Part shown: positions 44,459-53,880 of the stretch, piece after piece
Position numbering within the stretch: the stretch's first letter is position 1
Layout of the letters: every line of letters starts with the position of its first letter
From: Serratia nematodiphila DZ0503SBS1
GTDB taxonomy: Bacteria; Pseudomonadota; Gammaproteobacteria; Enterobacterales; Enterobacteriaceae
Length of the DNA stretch: 64,000 nucleotides
Reading direction: 5' to 3'
NCBI RefSeq assembly: GCF_000738675.1
Contig: NZ_JPUX01000001.1
Span: 2,418,001 to 2,482,000 of the forward strand
Program-made: the position numbers and the translations under genes
Notes under the pieces: generated by a model
What the model saw: the letters and a program-made list of their open reading frames with translations, nothing else
Told to the model about the DNA's origin: nothing
Databases searched by the model: none

Positions 44459-44551
44459 CGCCGATCATAACGCGCGGGGGAAATCGGGTCTGAGGCGTGG
44501 AGAAGGGGGATTGCGGGTGCCAATGATGGGGAATGGCTTGATAATAAATAA

Positions 44552-44626
44552 TGGCGTCCCCGACTGGAATCGAACCAGTAACTAGCCCTTAGGAGGGGCT
44601 TGTTATATCCGTTTAACTACGGGGAC
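44552..44626 (-). tRNA. argW: tRNA-Arg (anticodon CCT)
   Basis: 75 nt with CCA: acceptor GTCCCCG/CGGGGAC, anticodon loop CTCCTAA (CCT), T-arm ACTGGTTCGAATCCAGT. It is next to yfdC as in E. coli, where the argW 3' end is a prophage attachment site. Here the 3' end faces the AT-rich islet. Confidence 0.95.
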
Positions 44627-44755
44627 GCTGCGGACCGGCAACCGAAGCTGCCGGGGCATTATACCTTTTTTTACCCGCAGAATAAGCGCTTAGCGGCGCG
44701 TTTGCTCAATACCTCGCCAGTTCGCGCCGAAATTTCCTCGGCTAACCGACGGCGA

Positions 44756-45682
44756 TCACGGTTTTTCCCCGCCGTGGCGCCGTTTTTCCTCTTGCACGCG
44801 CGCCGCCTTATTTTTGGCGCTCAAATCGTTGCGGATTTGCGCGTGGCTTATCAGCGCAAAGATAAAGGTGCCGCCGATGATGTTGCCCGCCAGCGTCGGC
44901 AGGGCGAACGGATAGACGAATTCCTGCCACCCAATCGCGCCGTTGAACACCAGATAGAGGATCTCCACCGAGCCGACCACGATATGCGTCAAATCGCAAA
45001 TCGCCACCAGGTAGGTCATCAACACGATCACCCAGATTTTCGCCGCGCCGGCGGCTGGGAACATCCATACCATGGTGGCGATGATCCAGCCGGCCAGGAT
45101 GCCGTTGGCGAACATTTCTCCCGGCGTATGGCGCATCACCTCTTCACCCAGGCTGATGAAGGCGCGGCGCGTTTCGGCATCGAACAGCGGCATATGGGTA
45201 AACGCCAGCGCCGCCAGCGCGGTGCCGATCAGATTGCCGAGCAGCACCACGCCCCACAGGCGCAGCAGGATAAGCAGGTTGCGCGGCGTGGACTTATGCA
45301 TGATTGGCAACACCGCCGTGACGGTGTTTTCGGTAAACAGCTGCTGGCGCGCCATAATGACAATGATAAAACCGAAGGTGTAGCCGAGGTTCTCAATGAA
45401 AAAGCGGCTGGGATCGTCCGGCAAGCGGGCGTGGAAAATGCCTTTTGCCGCCAGCGAGGCGCCCATCGACAGCCCGGCGGCGATCGCCGACCACAGCAGC
45501 GCCAGCCCGTCGCGCTCCAGCTCTTTTTCGCCTTCCATCCGGATCTGTTCATGCACCGCCGCCGCGCGCGAAGGCAAATTTTCTTCCCTGACTTCGATTT
45601 CGCGTTTGCCCTGTTCCTGCTCTTCACTCTCTACCCGCATCGTTTCATCCTGCTCATGCTCCTGGCGTGGCTGTTCGTTCAT
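44756..45682 (-). CDS. yfdC: FNT-superfamily inner-membrane protein YfdC
   Basis: 308 residues (E. coli 310). An acidic, Glu-rich N-terminal tail (about 1-60) precedes the FNT-like membrane domain: LAAKGIFHARLPDDPSRFFIENLGYTFGFIIVIMARQQLFTENTVTAVLP, FIKLWG-like LLRLWGVVLLGNLIGT, and GGTFIFALISHAQIRNDL. The FNT loop residues are changed (ARQQLFTEN), so it may not transport formate. AGGAG lies before the ATG at 45682; the frame extends further up without similarity. It is adjacent to argW as in E. coli. Confidence 0.92.
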   Translation of the reverse strand: MNEQPRQEHEQDETMRVESEEQEQGKREIEVREENLPSRAAAVHEQIRMEGEKELERDGLALLWSAIAAGLSMGASLAAKGIFHARLPDDPSRFFIENLGYTFGFIIVIMARQQLFTENTVTAVLPIMHKSTPRNLLILLRLWGVVLLGNLIGTALAALAFTHMPLFDAETRRAFISLGEEVMRHTPGEMFANGILAGWIIATMVWMFPAAGAAKIWVIVLMTYLVAICDLTHIVVGSVEILYLVFNGAIGWQEFVYPFALPTLAGNIIGGTFIFALISHAQIRNDLSAKNKAARVQEEKRRHGGEKP

Positions 45683-45899
45683 TCTGTCGCTCCTGCTCAA
45701 TAAGGGTGAGGTCACGTCATTAAGCGTAGTTGCCCGGTCTAAATGCGGCGAAATACAGAAAAAGGTAACAAGAGTTAAAATCCGCCGCTTTTTTCCGCGC
45801 ATTCTTGATCCTGCTCGCCATATTGGCCCCTCGGCGCGCCCGCCGCAGGCTGCGTGTGGGGAAAGGCTTATGCTATGATTCGCTATCCCAAAGAAAAAT

Positions 45900-46544
45900 A
45901 TGAGTTCCCCGATGCTGGAAGCCAAAAGTCTGAGTTGCGTGCGCGATGAACGCATCCTGTTTAGCGAGCTAAGCTTTTCAGTTCAGCCGGGCGATATCAT
46001 TCAGGTAGAAGGGCCGAACGGCGCGGGCAAGACCAGTTTGCTGCGCATCCTCGCCGGTCTGGCGCGGCCGGACGGCGGTGAGGTGTGCTGGCGCGGGCGC
46101 AACACGCTGCGCGATCGCGCGGCGTATCAGCAAGATTTGCTGTTTATCGGCCATCAACCGGGCATCAAAGCCGTATTGACACCCTTCGAAAATCTGCAGT
46201 TTTATCAGGCGGTGCGCGGTGCGGCCGAGCAGCAGGCCATCTGGCGCGCGCTGGAGCAGGTGGGGTTGGTGGGCTACGAAGATCTGCCGGTGGCGCAGCT
46301 TTCCGCCGGGCAGCAGCGGCGCGTGGCGTTGGCGCGATTGTGGCTCAGCGCGGCGCCGCTGTGGATCCTCGATGAACCGTTGACGGCAATCGATAAACAG
46401 GGCGTGGCCGAGTTGATTAGCCTTTTTGAACAACATGCGCAGCGGGGCGGCATGGTATTGTTGACCACGCATCAGGATTTGGCCGGCGTCAGCCAAACGG
46501 TGGGCAAAATTCGTTTGGCGGAACACGACGCGGGGAGTTTGTGA
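45900..46544 (+). CDS. ccmA: Cytochrome c maturation ATPase CcmA
   Basis: A 214-residue ATP-binding subunit of the CcmABCD complex that releases heme-loaded CcmE. It has the Walker A loop GPNGAGKTS, signature LSAGQQRR, and Walker B LWILDEP. The start may be 45900 or the internal ATG at 45912. First gene of a ccmABCDEFGHI operon whose genes mostly overlap by 1-4 bp. Confidence 0.95.
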   Translation: MSSPMLEAKSLSCVRDERILFSELSFSVQPGDIIQVEGPNGAGKTSLLRILAGLARPDGGEVCWRGRNTLRDRAAYQQDLLFIGHQPGIKAVLTPFENLQFYQAVRGAAEQQAIWRALEQVGLVGYEDLPVAQLSAGQQRRVALARLWLSAAPLWILDEPLTAIDKQGVAELISLFEQHAQRGGMVLLTTHQDLAGVSQTVGKIRLAEHDAGSL

Positions 46545-47203
46545 TGTTTTTGACTCTGGTGCGTCGCGAATTGAAGATCGCCTGCCGTAAAGGGTCGGAG
46601 ATCGTCAACCCGCTGTGGTTTTTCCTGATTGTGATCACGCTGTTCCCGCTGGGGATTGGCCCTGAACCGCAGCTGCTGGCGCGCATTGCGCCGGGCATCG
46701 TGTGGGTGGCGGCGCTGCTGGCCTCGCTGCTGTCGCTGGAGCGGCTGTTTCGCGACGATTTCCTCGATGGCTCGCTGGAGCAGCTGTTGCTGCTGCCGAC
46801 GCCGCTGCCGATGACGGTGCTGGGCAAAGTGTGTGCTCACTGGGTCGTGACGGGATTGCCGCTGCTGATCCTGTCGCCGCTGGTGGCGCTGCTGTTGTCG
46901 CTTGATATGCAAACCTGGCTGGCGGTGGCGGGGACGCTGCTGCTCGGCACGCCGACGCTGAGCCTGATCGGCGCTATCGGCGTGGGGCTGACCGTCGGCC
47001 TGCGCAAAGGGGGCGTGCTGCTCAGCCTGCTGGTGCTGCCGCTGTATATCCCGGTGCTGATCTTCGCCACCGGCGCGATCGACGCCGCCGCGATGGGTAT
47101 GCCGATTGATGGTTACCTGGCGATACTCGGCGCGATGCTGGCGGGCAGCGTGACATTGGCGCCGTTTGCCGCCGCAGCGGCGCTGCGAGTGAGCGTGCAC
47201 TAG
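46544..47203 (+). CDS. ccmB: Heme exporter subunit CcmB
   Basis: A 219-residue inner-membrane protein with six hydrophobic helices, partner of CcmA and CcmC. The first segments (RELKIACRKGSEIVNPLWFFLIV) match CcmB. It starts on the last base of ccmA (TGATG). A 120-bp gap, unusual for this operon, separates it from ccmC. Confidence 0.94.
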   Translation: MFLTLVRRELKIACRKGSEIVNPLWFFLIVITLFPLGIGPEPQLLARIAPGIVWVAALLASLLSLERLFRDDFLDGSLEQLLLLPTPLPMTVLGKVCAHWVVTGLPLLILSPLVALLLSLDMQTWLAVAGTLLLGTPTLSLIGAIGVGLTVGLRKGGVLLSLLVLPLYIPVLIFATGAIDAAAMGMPIDGYLAILGAMLAGSVTLAPFAAAAALRVSVH

Positions 47204-47323
47204 CTAACAAATTGAATGAACAGACGGGGCAAGGCCGGCAAGAGCGTACCCCGCAGAACATTTTCGCCGTTTCGAACGCTCGAGGCGGCCGACGCATAAA
47301 AATTACCGTGAGCACTGACGACA

Positions 47324-48061
47324 ATGTGGAAATGGTTACATCAACTGGCGCGGCCTGAACGGCTGTATCACGTCTGCGGCCGCTTTATCCCCTGGCTGGG
47401 GCTGGCGGCGGCGGCCTGCCTGCTGCTTGGCTGGGCATGGGGCTTTGGCTTCGCGCCGAAGGATTATCAGCAGGGCGACAGCTTCCGCATCATTTATATT
47501 CACGTGCCGGCGGCCATGTGGTCGATGGGCATCTACGCCTCGATGGCGGTGGCGGCGTTTATCGGCCTGGTGTGGCAGATGAAAATGTCCGATACCGTGG
47601 TGGCGGCGATGGCGCCGATCGGCGCGGTGTTCACCTTTATCGCGCTGGTGACCGGCTCCGCCTGGGGCAAGCCGATGTGGGGCACCTGGTGGGTATGGGA
47701 CGCGCGGCTGACCTCCGAGCTGGTGCTGCTGTTCCTCTATATGGGCGTCATCGCGCTGTATAACGCCTTCGAAGACCGCCGCCTGGCGGGCCGCGCCGCC
47801 GGCATTCTGGTGCTGGTGGGCGTAGTGAATATCCCGATCATCCATTTCTCCGTCGAATGGTGGAATACGTTGCATCAGGGTTCGACCAATATGCAGCAAT
47901 CCATCGCGCCAAGCATGCGCACCCCGCTGCGCTGGGCGATCCTCGGCTATCTGCTGTTGTTCGTCACGCTGACGCTGATGCGCCTGCGCAATCTGATCCT
48001 GTTCCAGGAGCGCCAGCGCCCGTGGGTCGCCGGGCTGGTGAATAAGGAGCGTCAGTCATGA
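47324..48061 (+). CDS. ccmC: Heme handling protein CcmC
   Basis: A 245-residue, six-helix protein that loads heme onto CcmE. The WWD motif is [17 protein letters not shown], flanked by [12 protein letters not shown] and [13 protein letters not shown], which hold the heme-ligand histidines. Same length as E. coli CcmC. The start is the ATG at 47324. Confidence 0.96.
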   Translation: MWKWLHQLARPERLYHVCGRFIPWLGLAAAACLLLGWAWGFGFAPKDYQQGDSFRIIYIHVPAAMWSMGIYASMAVAAFIGLVWQMKMSDTVVAAMAPIGAVFTFIALVTGSAWGKPMWGTWWVWDARLTSELVLLFLYMGVIALYNAFEDRRLAGRAAGILVLVGVVNIPIIHFSVEWWNTLHQGSTNMQQSIAPSMRTPLRWAILGYLLLFVTLTLMRLRNLILFQERQRPWVAGLVNKERQS

Positions 48062-48294
48062 ATGCCGCATTCGATTCCTGGTCGGCGTTTTTCGCCATGG
48101 GCGGTTATGCCTTTTATGTCTGGCTGGCGGTCGCCGCCACGCTGATTTCGCTGTTGGGGCTGGTGGCGCACACCGTCTGGCAGCGGCGGCAGTTGCTCGC
48201 CGAGATCGGCCGCCGTCAGGCGCGCGAACGGCGCATTCGCCATGCGCAACAGTCAAAACAAAAATCCGCCGCACCGCGGGAGAAATCATTGTGA
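48058..48294 (+). CDS. ccmD: Heme exporter subunit CcmD
   Basis: A 78-residue single-helix protein ([22 protein letters not shown]) with a basic tail, needed for release of holo-CcmE from CcmABC. ATGA overlap with ccmC. Confidence 0.9.
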   Translation: MNAAFDSWSAFFAMGGYAFYVWLAVAATLISLLGLVAHTVWQRRQLLAEIGRRQARERRIRHAQQSKQKSAAPREKSL

Positions 48295-48785
48295 ATCCAC
48301 GTCGTAAAAGCCGCCTTTATCTGGCGATCGTTGTGCTGATCGGCATCGCGCTGACCGCAACCCTGATGCTGTACGCGCTGCGCTCCAACATCGATCTGTT
48401 CTATACCCCGGGGGAAATCCTGCAGGGCAAGGGCGAAAACCACGAGAAGCCCGAGGTCGGCCAACGGCTGCGCATCGGCGGCATGGTGATGCCCGGCTCG
48501 GTGAAACGCGATCCCAATACGCTGCAGGTCAGCTTCAAGATTTACGACGCGCGTGGCGCGATCGGCGTAACCTACACCGGCATTCTGCCGGATCTGTTCC
48601 GTGAAGGGCAGGGCGTGGTGGCGCAAGGGGTGCTGGGCGAGGGCTACGTGGTCAACGCGCGCGAAGTGCTGGCCAAACACGACGAGAAATACACGCCGCC
48701 GGAAGTGGCCGACGCGATGAAAGAGAATCACAAAGGGCCGGCGGAAGCGTATAACGCGCCGCAGGCGGAGGGCGCCAAGTCATGA
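48291..48785 (+). CDS. ccmE: Periplasmic heme chaperone CcmE
   Basis: A 164-residue membrane-anchored chaperone. A short N-terminal helix is followed by an OB-fold domain, with the covalent heme His130 in AKHDEKY. The start is GTG at 48291, overlapping ccmD by 4 bp. Confidence 0.96.
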   Translation: MNPRRKSRLYLAIVVLIGIALTATLMLYALRSNIDLFYTPGEILQGKGENHEKPEVGQRLRIGGMVMPGSVKRDPNTLQVSFKIYDARGAIGVTYTGILPDLFREGQGVVAQGVLGEGYVVNAREVLAKHDEKYTPPEVADAMKENHKGPAEAYNAPQAEGAKS

Positions 48786-50752
48786 TGCCGGAACTGGGCA
48801 GTTTTCTGCTGTGCCTGGCGCTGGCGATTGCGCTGCTGCTGAGTATTTACCCGCAGTGGGGCGCGGCGCGGCAGGACAGCCGCATGATGGCGGTGGCCCG
48901 GCCGCTGACCTATGGCATGTTCGCGGCGATTGCGCTGGCGTTCCTGTGCCTGGTGCACGCCTTCGTGGTCAATGACTTTACCGTCGCTTACGTGGCCACC
49001 AACTCCAATACCCAACTGCCGGTGTATTACCGCATCGCCGCCACCTGGGGGGCGCACGAAGGTTCGCTGCTGCTGTGGGTGCTGCTGCTGAGCTGCTGGT
49101 CGCTGGCGGTGGCGTTGTGCAGCCGGGCGATGCCGCAGGATGCGGTGGCGCGGGTGCTGTCGGTGATGGGCATGATCACCGCCGGTTTCCTGCTGTTCAT
49201 CATCATGACCTCCAATCCGTTCACCCGCACGCTGCCGAACTTCCCGATCGACGGCAGCGATCTCAACCCGCTGCTGCAGGATATCGGCCTGATCTTCCAC
49301 CCGCCGCTGCTGTACATGGGCTATGTCGGCTTCTCGGTCGCCTTCGCGTTCGCCATCGCCTCGCTGATGGCCGGCCGGCTCGACACCGCCTGGGCGCGCT
49401 GGTCGCGCCCGTGGACCACCGCCGCCTGGGTGTTCCTCACGCTGGGCATCGTGCTCGGATCGGCCTGGGCCTACTATGAGCTGGGCTGGGGCGGCTGGTG
49501 GTTCTGGGATCCGGTGGAGAACGCTTCCTTTATGCCGTGGCTGGCCGGCACCGCGCTGATGCATTCGCTGGCGGTGACCGAGAAACGCGGCACGTTCAAA
49601 GCCTGGACGGTGTTGCTGGCGATCACCGCTTTCTCGCTGTGCCTGCTGGGCACCTTCCTGGTGCGTTCCGGCGTGCTGGTCTCGGTGCACTCCTTCGCTT
49701 CCGACCCGGCGCGCGGCATGTTTATTCTCGCCTATCTGGTGATCGTCATCGGCGGTTCGCTGCTGCTGTACGCGGTCAAGGGCGGCCAGGTGCGCAGCCG
49801 GGTGCAGCACGAGACCTTCTCGCGCGAGACCTTCCTGCTGGGCAACAACGTGCTGCTGATCGCCGCCATGCTGGTGGTGCTGTTGGGCACGCTGCTGCCG
49901 CTGGTGCACAAACAGTTGGGGCTGGGCAGCATTTCGATCGGCGAGCCGTTCTTCAACACCATGTTCACCTGGCTGATGGCGCCGCTGGCGCTGCTGTTGG
50001 GCATCGGGCCGCTGGTGCGCTGGCGCCGCGATGAGCCGGGCAAGCTGTGGCGCCGCCTCGGCGTGGCGCTGCTGGTGACGCTGGTGCTGTCGATTCTGCT
50101 GCCGTGGCTGTTGCAGGACAGCATCGCCGGCATGACGGTGGTGGGCCTGATTATGGCGCTGTGGGTGATCATCCTGACGCTGATGGAGCTGCATGAGCGC
50201 GCCACCCATCGTCACGGTTTCTGGCGCGGCCTGCGGCAGCTGTCCCGCAGCCACTGGGGCATGGTGCTCGGCCACCTCGGCGTGGCGGTGACGGTGATCG
50301 GCATCGCCTTCAGCCAGAACTACAGCGTGGAGCGCGATGTGCGGATGAAGGCCGGCGACAGCGTGGATATCCACAACTATCACTTCGTGTTCCGCGACGT
50401 GCACGACATTCGCGGCCCGAACTACAGCGGCGGCGTCGGTATCATCGACGTCACGCGCAACGGCAAGCCGGAGGCGACGCTGCACGCGGAGAAACGCTAC
50501 TACAGCGTGGCGCGCAGCATGATGACCGAGGCGGCGATCGACGGCGGGTTCAGCCGCGATCTGTACGCGGCGCTGGGCGAGGAGCTGGAAGACGGCTCCT
50601 GGGCGGTGCGCCTGTATTACAAACCCTTCGTGCGCTGGATCTGGTTCGGCGGCGTCTTTATGGCGATCGGCGGCCTGCTGTGCATTCTCGACCCGCGTTA
50701 TCGCATGAGCAAAAAGCTCAAGCGTGAAGGCAAGCTGGAGGCGCAATCATGA
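48782..50752 (+). CDS. ccmF: Heme lyase subunit CcmF
   Basis: A 656-residue polytopic membrane protein of the holocytochrome c synthase. The WWD-like motif is [21 protein letters not shown], flanked by [10 protein letters not shown] and [11 protein letters not shown]. Start ATG 48782, overlapping ccmE by 4 bp and ccmG by 4 bp. Confidence 0.96.
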   Translation: MMPELGSFLLCLALAIALLLSIYPQWGAARQDSRMMAVARPLTYGMFAAIALAFLCLVHAFVVNDFTVAYVATNSNTQLPVYYRIAATWGAHEGSLLLWVLLLSCWSLAVALCSRAMPQDAVARVLSVMGMITAGFLLFIIMTSNPFTRTLPNFPIDGSDLNPLLQDIGLIFHPPLLYMGYVGFSVAFAFAIASLMAGRLDTAWARWSRPWTTAAWVFLTLGIVLGSAWAYYELGWGGWWFWDPVENASFMPWLAGTALMHSLAVTEKRGTFKAWTVLLAITAFSLCLLGTFLVRSGVLVSVHSFASDPARGMFILAYLVIVIGGSLLLYAVKGGQVRSRVQHETFSRETFLLGNNVLLIAAMLVVLLGTLLPLVHKQLGLGSISIGEPFFNTMFTWLMAPLALLLGIGPLVRWRRDEPGKLWRRLGVALLVTLVLSILLPWLLQDSIAGMTVVGLIMALWVIILTLMELHERATHRHGFWRGLRQLSRSHWGMVLGHLGVAVTVIGIAFSQNYSVERDVRMKAGDSVDIHNYHFVFRDVHDIRGPNYSGGVGIIDVTRNGKPEATLHAEKRYYSVARSMMTEAAIDGGFSRDLYAALGEELEDGSWAVRLYYKPFVRWIWFGGVFMAIGGLLCILDPRYRMSKKLKREGKLEAQS

Positions 50753-51300
50753 AGCGTAAGCTGCTGTTTATCCCGTTGGTGCTCTTCCTGCTGCTGGTGG
50801 TGGCCCTGATGGTGCAACTGACGCGCAACGCCGGCGGCGAAGATCCGACCATGCTGGAGTCGGCGCTGATCGGCAAACCGGTGCCGACCTTCAGGCTGGA
50901 ATCGTTGGATCAGCCGGGCAAAACCTACGATCAGGCGGTGCTGCGCGACGGCAAGCCGATATTGCTCAACGTCTGGGCCACCTGGTGCCCGACCTGCCGC
51001 GCGGAGCACCAGTATCTCAATACGCTGGCGGCGCGCGGCGTACGGGTGGTCGGCCTGAACTACAAAGACGATCGCGCCAAGGCGGTGACCTGGCTCAACT
51101 CTCTCGGCAATCCCTACGCCCTCAGCCTGTACGACGGCGACGGCATGCTGGGGTTGGATCTCGGGGTGTACGGCGCGCCTGAGACCTTCCTTATCGACGG
51201 CCAGGGGATTATTCGCTATCGCCATGCCGGCGACATGAATGAGCGCGTCTGGCAGCAGGAAGTGCTGCCGCTGTATAGAAAGTACGGGGGTGAGGCATGA
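50749..51300 (+). CDS. ccmG: Thiol:disulfide interchange protein CcmG/DsbE
   Basis: 183 residues. A membrane anchor is followed by a periplasmic thioredoxin fold with the redox pair Cys80-Cys83 (WATWCPTC) and the cis-Pro loop GAPETFLID. It keeps apocytochrome and CcmH thiols reduced. Confidence 0.96.
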   Translation: MKRKLLFIPLVLFLLLVVALMVQLTRNAGGEDPTMLESALIGKPVPTFRLESLDQPGKTYDQAVLRDGKPILLNVWATWCPTCRAEHQYLNTLAARGVRVVGLNYKDDRAKAVTWLNSLGNPYALSLYDGDGMLGLDLGVYGAPETFLIDGQGIIRYRHAGDMNERVWQQEVLPLYRKYGGEA

Positions 51301-51764
51301 GGCTGATTGTTCTGCTGTGCGCCGCGTTGCTGAGCTGGAGCGCCGCTGCGGCGATCGATACCTATCGCTTTAACTCCGTCGAGCAGGAGCAGCAGTATCG
51401 CGAGTTGACCGAACAGCTGCGTTGCCCTAAATGCCAGAACAACAGCATTGCCGATTCCAACGCCATCATCGCCGCCGACATGCGCACCAAGGTGTATGAG
51501 CTGATGATGCAGGGGCAAAGCAAGCAGCAGATCATCGACTACATGGTGGCGCGTTATGGCAATTTCGTCACCTACGAACCGCCGGTAACGCCGGCGACGC
51601 TGATCTTGTGGATCGGCCCGCTGCTGTTCGTGCTGATAGGCGGGGCGGTGGTGATCCTGCGCACCCGTCGCCGGCCCGACGCGGCGGTGGACGATGAATT
51701 CTCTGAACGGGAACGGCAGCGCCTGGCGGCGCTGTTGCAAGAGACTGACAGGAAGAAACCCTAA
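51297..51764 (+). CDS. ccmH: Cytochrome c biogenesis protein CcmH (N-terminal type)
   Basis: 155 residues. The order is signal peptide, Cys43-Cys46 in LRCPKCQNNSIADSNA, then a helix (TLILWIGPLLFVLIGGAVVIL). In E. coli this domain is fused with the TPR domain in one CcmH; here they are separate genes. Confidence 0.94.
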   Translation: MRLIVLLCAALLSWSAAAAIDTYRFNSVEQEQQYRELTEQLRCPKCQNNSIADSNAIIAADMRTKVYELMMQGQSKQQIIDYMVARYGNFVTYEPPVTPATLILWIGPLLFVLIGGAVVILRTRRRPDAAVDDEFSERERQRLAALLQETDRKKP

Positions 51765-52978
51765 TGGCTTTTGGGCTGATTATTTGCGTGTTGCTGGCCG
51801 GCGCCGCAGCAACGCTGGTGGTGCCGGCGATGCGCCACGGCAAGCAGAGCGCCGCCACGCGCGATGCGCTCAACAAGGCGTTCTATCAGGATCGCCTCAG
51901 CGAACTGGAGCAGGACGAGCAACAAGGCGTGGTGGCCGAGCGCCCGGAACTGGTGAAAGAGCTGCAACAGAACCTGTTGAACGACATCCCGGCCGAGCAG
52001 ATGGCGCAGGCGAAGCCGATCAACCGCTGGGCGTTAGTGCCGGGCGTGCTGTTATTGCTGGCGGTGACCGTTGGCTTTTATCTGAAAACCGGCGGGCTGG
52101 CGCAGGTGCTGGACTGGCGTCTGGTGCAGGCGCAAATGCCGGAATTGCGTGAGCGCGTCGCCAATGAGCGCGCCAAACCGCTGAGCATGGAAGAGATCGC
52201 TCGCCTCGGGCTGGGGCTGCGCACCGCGCTGCAACAGGACGATCGCAACATCAATGACTGGATGATGCTGGGGCGCGTCGGCATGGCGCTGAATAATGCC
52301 ACCACCGCTACGCAGGCGTTTGCTCATGCTTATCAATTGGATCCGAATAGTCTGGAAGTGCGGCTCGGCTATGCCGAGGTCTTGACGCGCTCCAACGATC
52401 CGGAGGATAACAAGCAGGCGGCGCAGCTGTTGCGGCGCATGATCGCGGAAAACCACGGCGATCCGCGGGTGCTGAGCCTGCTGGCGTTCAATGCCTTCGA
52501 ACAGGGCGATTTCAAGCAGGCGATCGGCGCCTGGCAGGTGATGCTGCAACTGCTGCCGGCCAACGATCCGCGCGCGGAAGTGATAAAGCGCAGTATTGCA
52601 CAAGCAAAAGCCCAGGCAGGCGGAGAAAATGTTAAACTGAATGTGACCGTTGCGCTGTCACCGCAGGCGGCGAAAGCCATGCCGCCGCAGGGGACGCTGG
52701 TCATTTCGGTCACCGACGGCGTCAGCCCGGTGCCGGTCGCGGTAAAACAATTGCCGCTGAGCCGTTTTCCGCTGTCTTTCTCACTGGATGACAGCAACGC
52801 CATGATGCCCGAGCGTCTGCTCTCGGCGCAGCATCAGGTGCAGGTGCGTGTGCGCCTCTCACAGGACGGATTGGCCACGCCGCAGCCGGGGGACTGGTTC
52901 GGCGAAAGCTCGCTGCAGACATTCAGCGGTAAAGAGCAGGTTAGCGTTCAGATAAACAAGCAGGTCCCTGAAAAATAA
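51764..52978 (+). CDS. Cytochrome c biogenesis TPR protein CcmI
   Basis: 404 residues. Two N-terminal membrane helices (about 2-20 and 90-110) are followed by TPR repeats (about 150-280: NDWMMLGRVGMALNNATTATQAFAHAYQLDP) and a periplasmic beta-rich C-terminal domain. It is the equivalent of the C-terminal part of E. coli CcmH and presents apocytochrome to the lyase. It starts on the last base of ccmH. Last gene of the operon; mlaA follows 28 bp later. Confidence 0.9.
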   Translation: MAFGLIICVLLAGAAATLVVPAMRHGKQSAATRDALNKAFYQDRLSELEQDEQQGVVAERPELVKELQQNLLNDIPAEQMAQAKPINRWALVPGVLLLLAVTVGFYLKTGGLAQVLDWRLVQAQMPELRERVANERAKPLSMEEIARLGLGLRTALQQDDRNINDWMMLGRVGMALNNATTATQAFAHAYQLDPNSLEVRLGYAEVLTRSNDPEDNKQAAQLLRRMIAENHGDPRVLSLLAFNAFEQGDFKQAIGAWQVMLQLLPANDPRAEVIKRSIAQAKAQAGGENVKLNVTVALSPQAAKAMPPQGTLVISVTDGVSPVPVAVKQLPLSRFPLSFSLDDSNAMMPERLLSAQHQVQVRVRLSQDGLATPQPGDWFGESSLQTFSGKEQVSVQINKQVPEK

Positions 52979-53006
52979 GACCGAACGTGTTTTTATGGAG
53001 AAAAAT

Positions 53007-53765
53007 ATGAACTTTCGCCTGACTGGGGTGGCATTCGCAACGGTATTACTGGTGGGCTGTGCCAGCGCGCCAGACAACGATCCGCAAGGGCGTTCCGATC
53101 CGCTGGAAGGATTTAACCGGACGATGTTCGACTTCAACTACAACGTCCTGGATCCTTATATCCTGCGTCCGGTCGCGGTGGCCTGGCGCGACTACGTGCC
53201 GATGCCGGCGCGTAACGGCATCAGCAACTTCACCTCCAACCTGGAAGAGCCGGCCAGCATGGTCAACGCCTTCCTCAAGGGCGATCCCTACCGCGGGATG
53301 ATCCACTTCAACCGTTTCTTCCTGAACACCCTGCTCGGGATGGGCGGCCTGATCGACGTGGCCGGCATGGCCAACCCGAAACTGGCGCGCGAAGAGCCGA
53401 ACCGTTTCGGCAGCACGCTGGGCCATTACGATGTGGGTTACGGCCCGTACGTGATGTTGCCGGGCTACGGCAGCTTCACGCTGCGTGACGAAGGCGGCGA
53501 TTTTGCGGATACGCTGTATCCGATGCTGAGTTACCTGACCTTCTGGATGTCGGCGGGCAAATGGGTGGTCGAGGGTATCGAAACCCGCGCTCAGCTGCTG
53601 GATTCCGACGGTCTGCTGCGCAACTCCTCCGATCCTTATGTCATGGTGCGCGAAGCTTACTTCCAGCGCCACGATTTCATCGCCAACGGCGGTTCGCTCA
53701 AGCCGGAAGAGAACCCGAACGCCAAGGCGATTCAGGGCGAACTGGACGAGATCGACTCGCAGTAA
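53007..53765 (+). CDS. mlaA: Phospholipid-trafficking outer-membrane lipoprotein MlaA (VacJ)
   Basis: A 252-residue lipoprotein of the Mla system, which removes misplaced phospholipids from the outer leaflet. The signal ends at lipobox LLVGC. DPLEGFNRTMFDFNYNVLDPYI, FGSTLGHYDVGYGPYV and MVREAYFQRHDFIANGG are near-identical to E. coli MlaA. The start is the ATG at 53007, because GGAG sits 6 bp upstream, overlapping the alternative ATG at 52995. It is convergent with fadL, as in E. coli. Confidence 0.96.
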   Translation: MNFRLTGVAFATVLLVGCASAPDNDPQGRSDPLEGFNRTMFDFNYNVLDPYILRPVAVAWRDYVPMPARNGISNFTSNLEEPASMVNAFLKGDPYRGMIHFNRFFLNTLLGMGGLIDVAGMANPKLAREEPNRFGSTLGHYDVGYGPYVMLPGYGSFTLRDEGGDFADTLYPMLSYLTFWMSAGKWVVEGIETRAQLLDSDGLLRNSSDPYVMVREAYFQRHDFIANGGSLKPEENPNAKAIQGELDEIDSQ

Positions 53766-53785
53766 TCACGGGCGTTATGCCAATG

Positions 53786-53811
53786 AAAACCCGCCGCCAG
53801 GCGGGTTTTTT
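53786..53811 (+). terminator. Terminator of mlaA
   Basis: Stem AAAACCCGCC/GGCGGGTTTT with a GCCA loop and a T-run, 20 bp after the stop. Confidence 0.88.
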
Positions 53812-53837
53812 ATGCCCGCGCGAGCGCCAGGCAAAGA

Positions 53838-53860
53838 AAAAGCGCCCCGTGGGGCGCTTT
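53838..53860 (-). terminator. Terminator of fadL
   Basis: Stem AAGCGCCCC/GGGGCGCTT; on the minus strand a T-run follows, 20 bp beyond the fadL stop. Confidence 0.82.
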
Positions 53861-53880
53861 GGCATCCATCTCAGGCGAGA

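Noticed and set aside
48728..50746. 672-codon minus-strand frame across ccmF
   Set aside because: Antisense shadow; the product is an Arg/His/Gln-rich string without domains, while ccmF on the other strand is unambiguous.
51297..52978. Frameshifted ccmH
   Set aside because: Both frames have complete starts, stops and domain boundaries; the split CcmH/CcmI layout is common in other bacteria.
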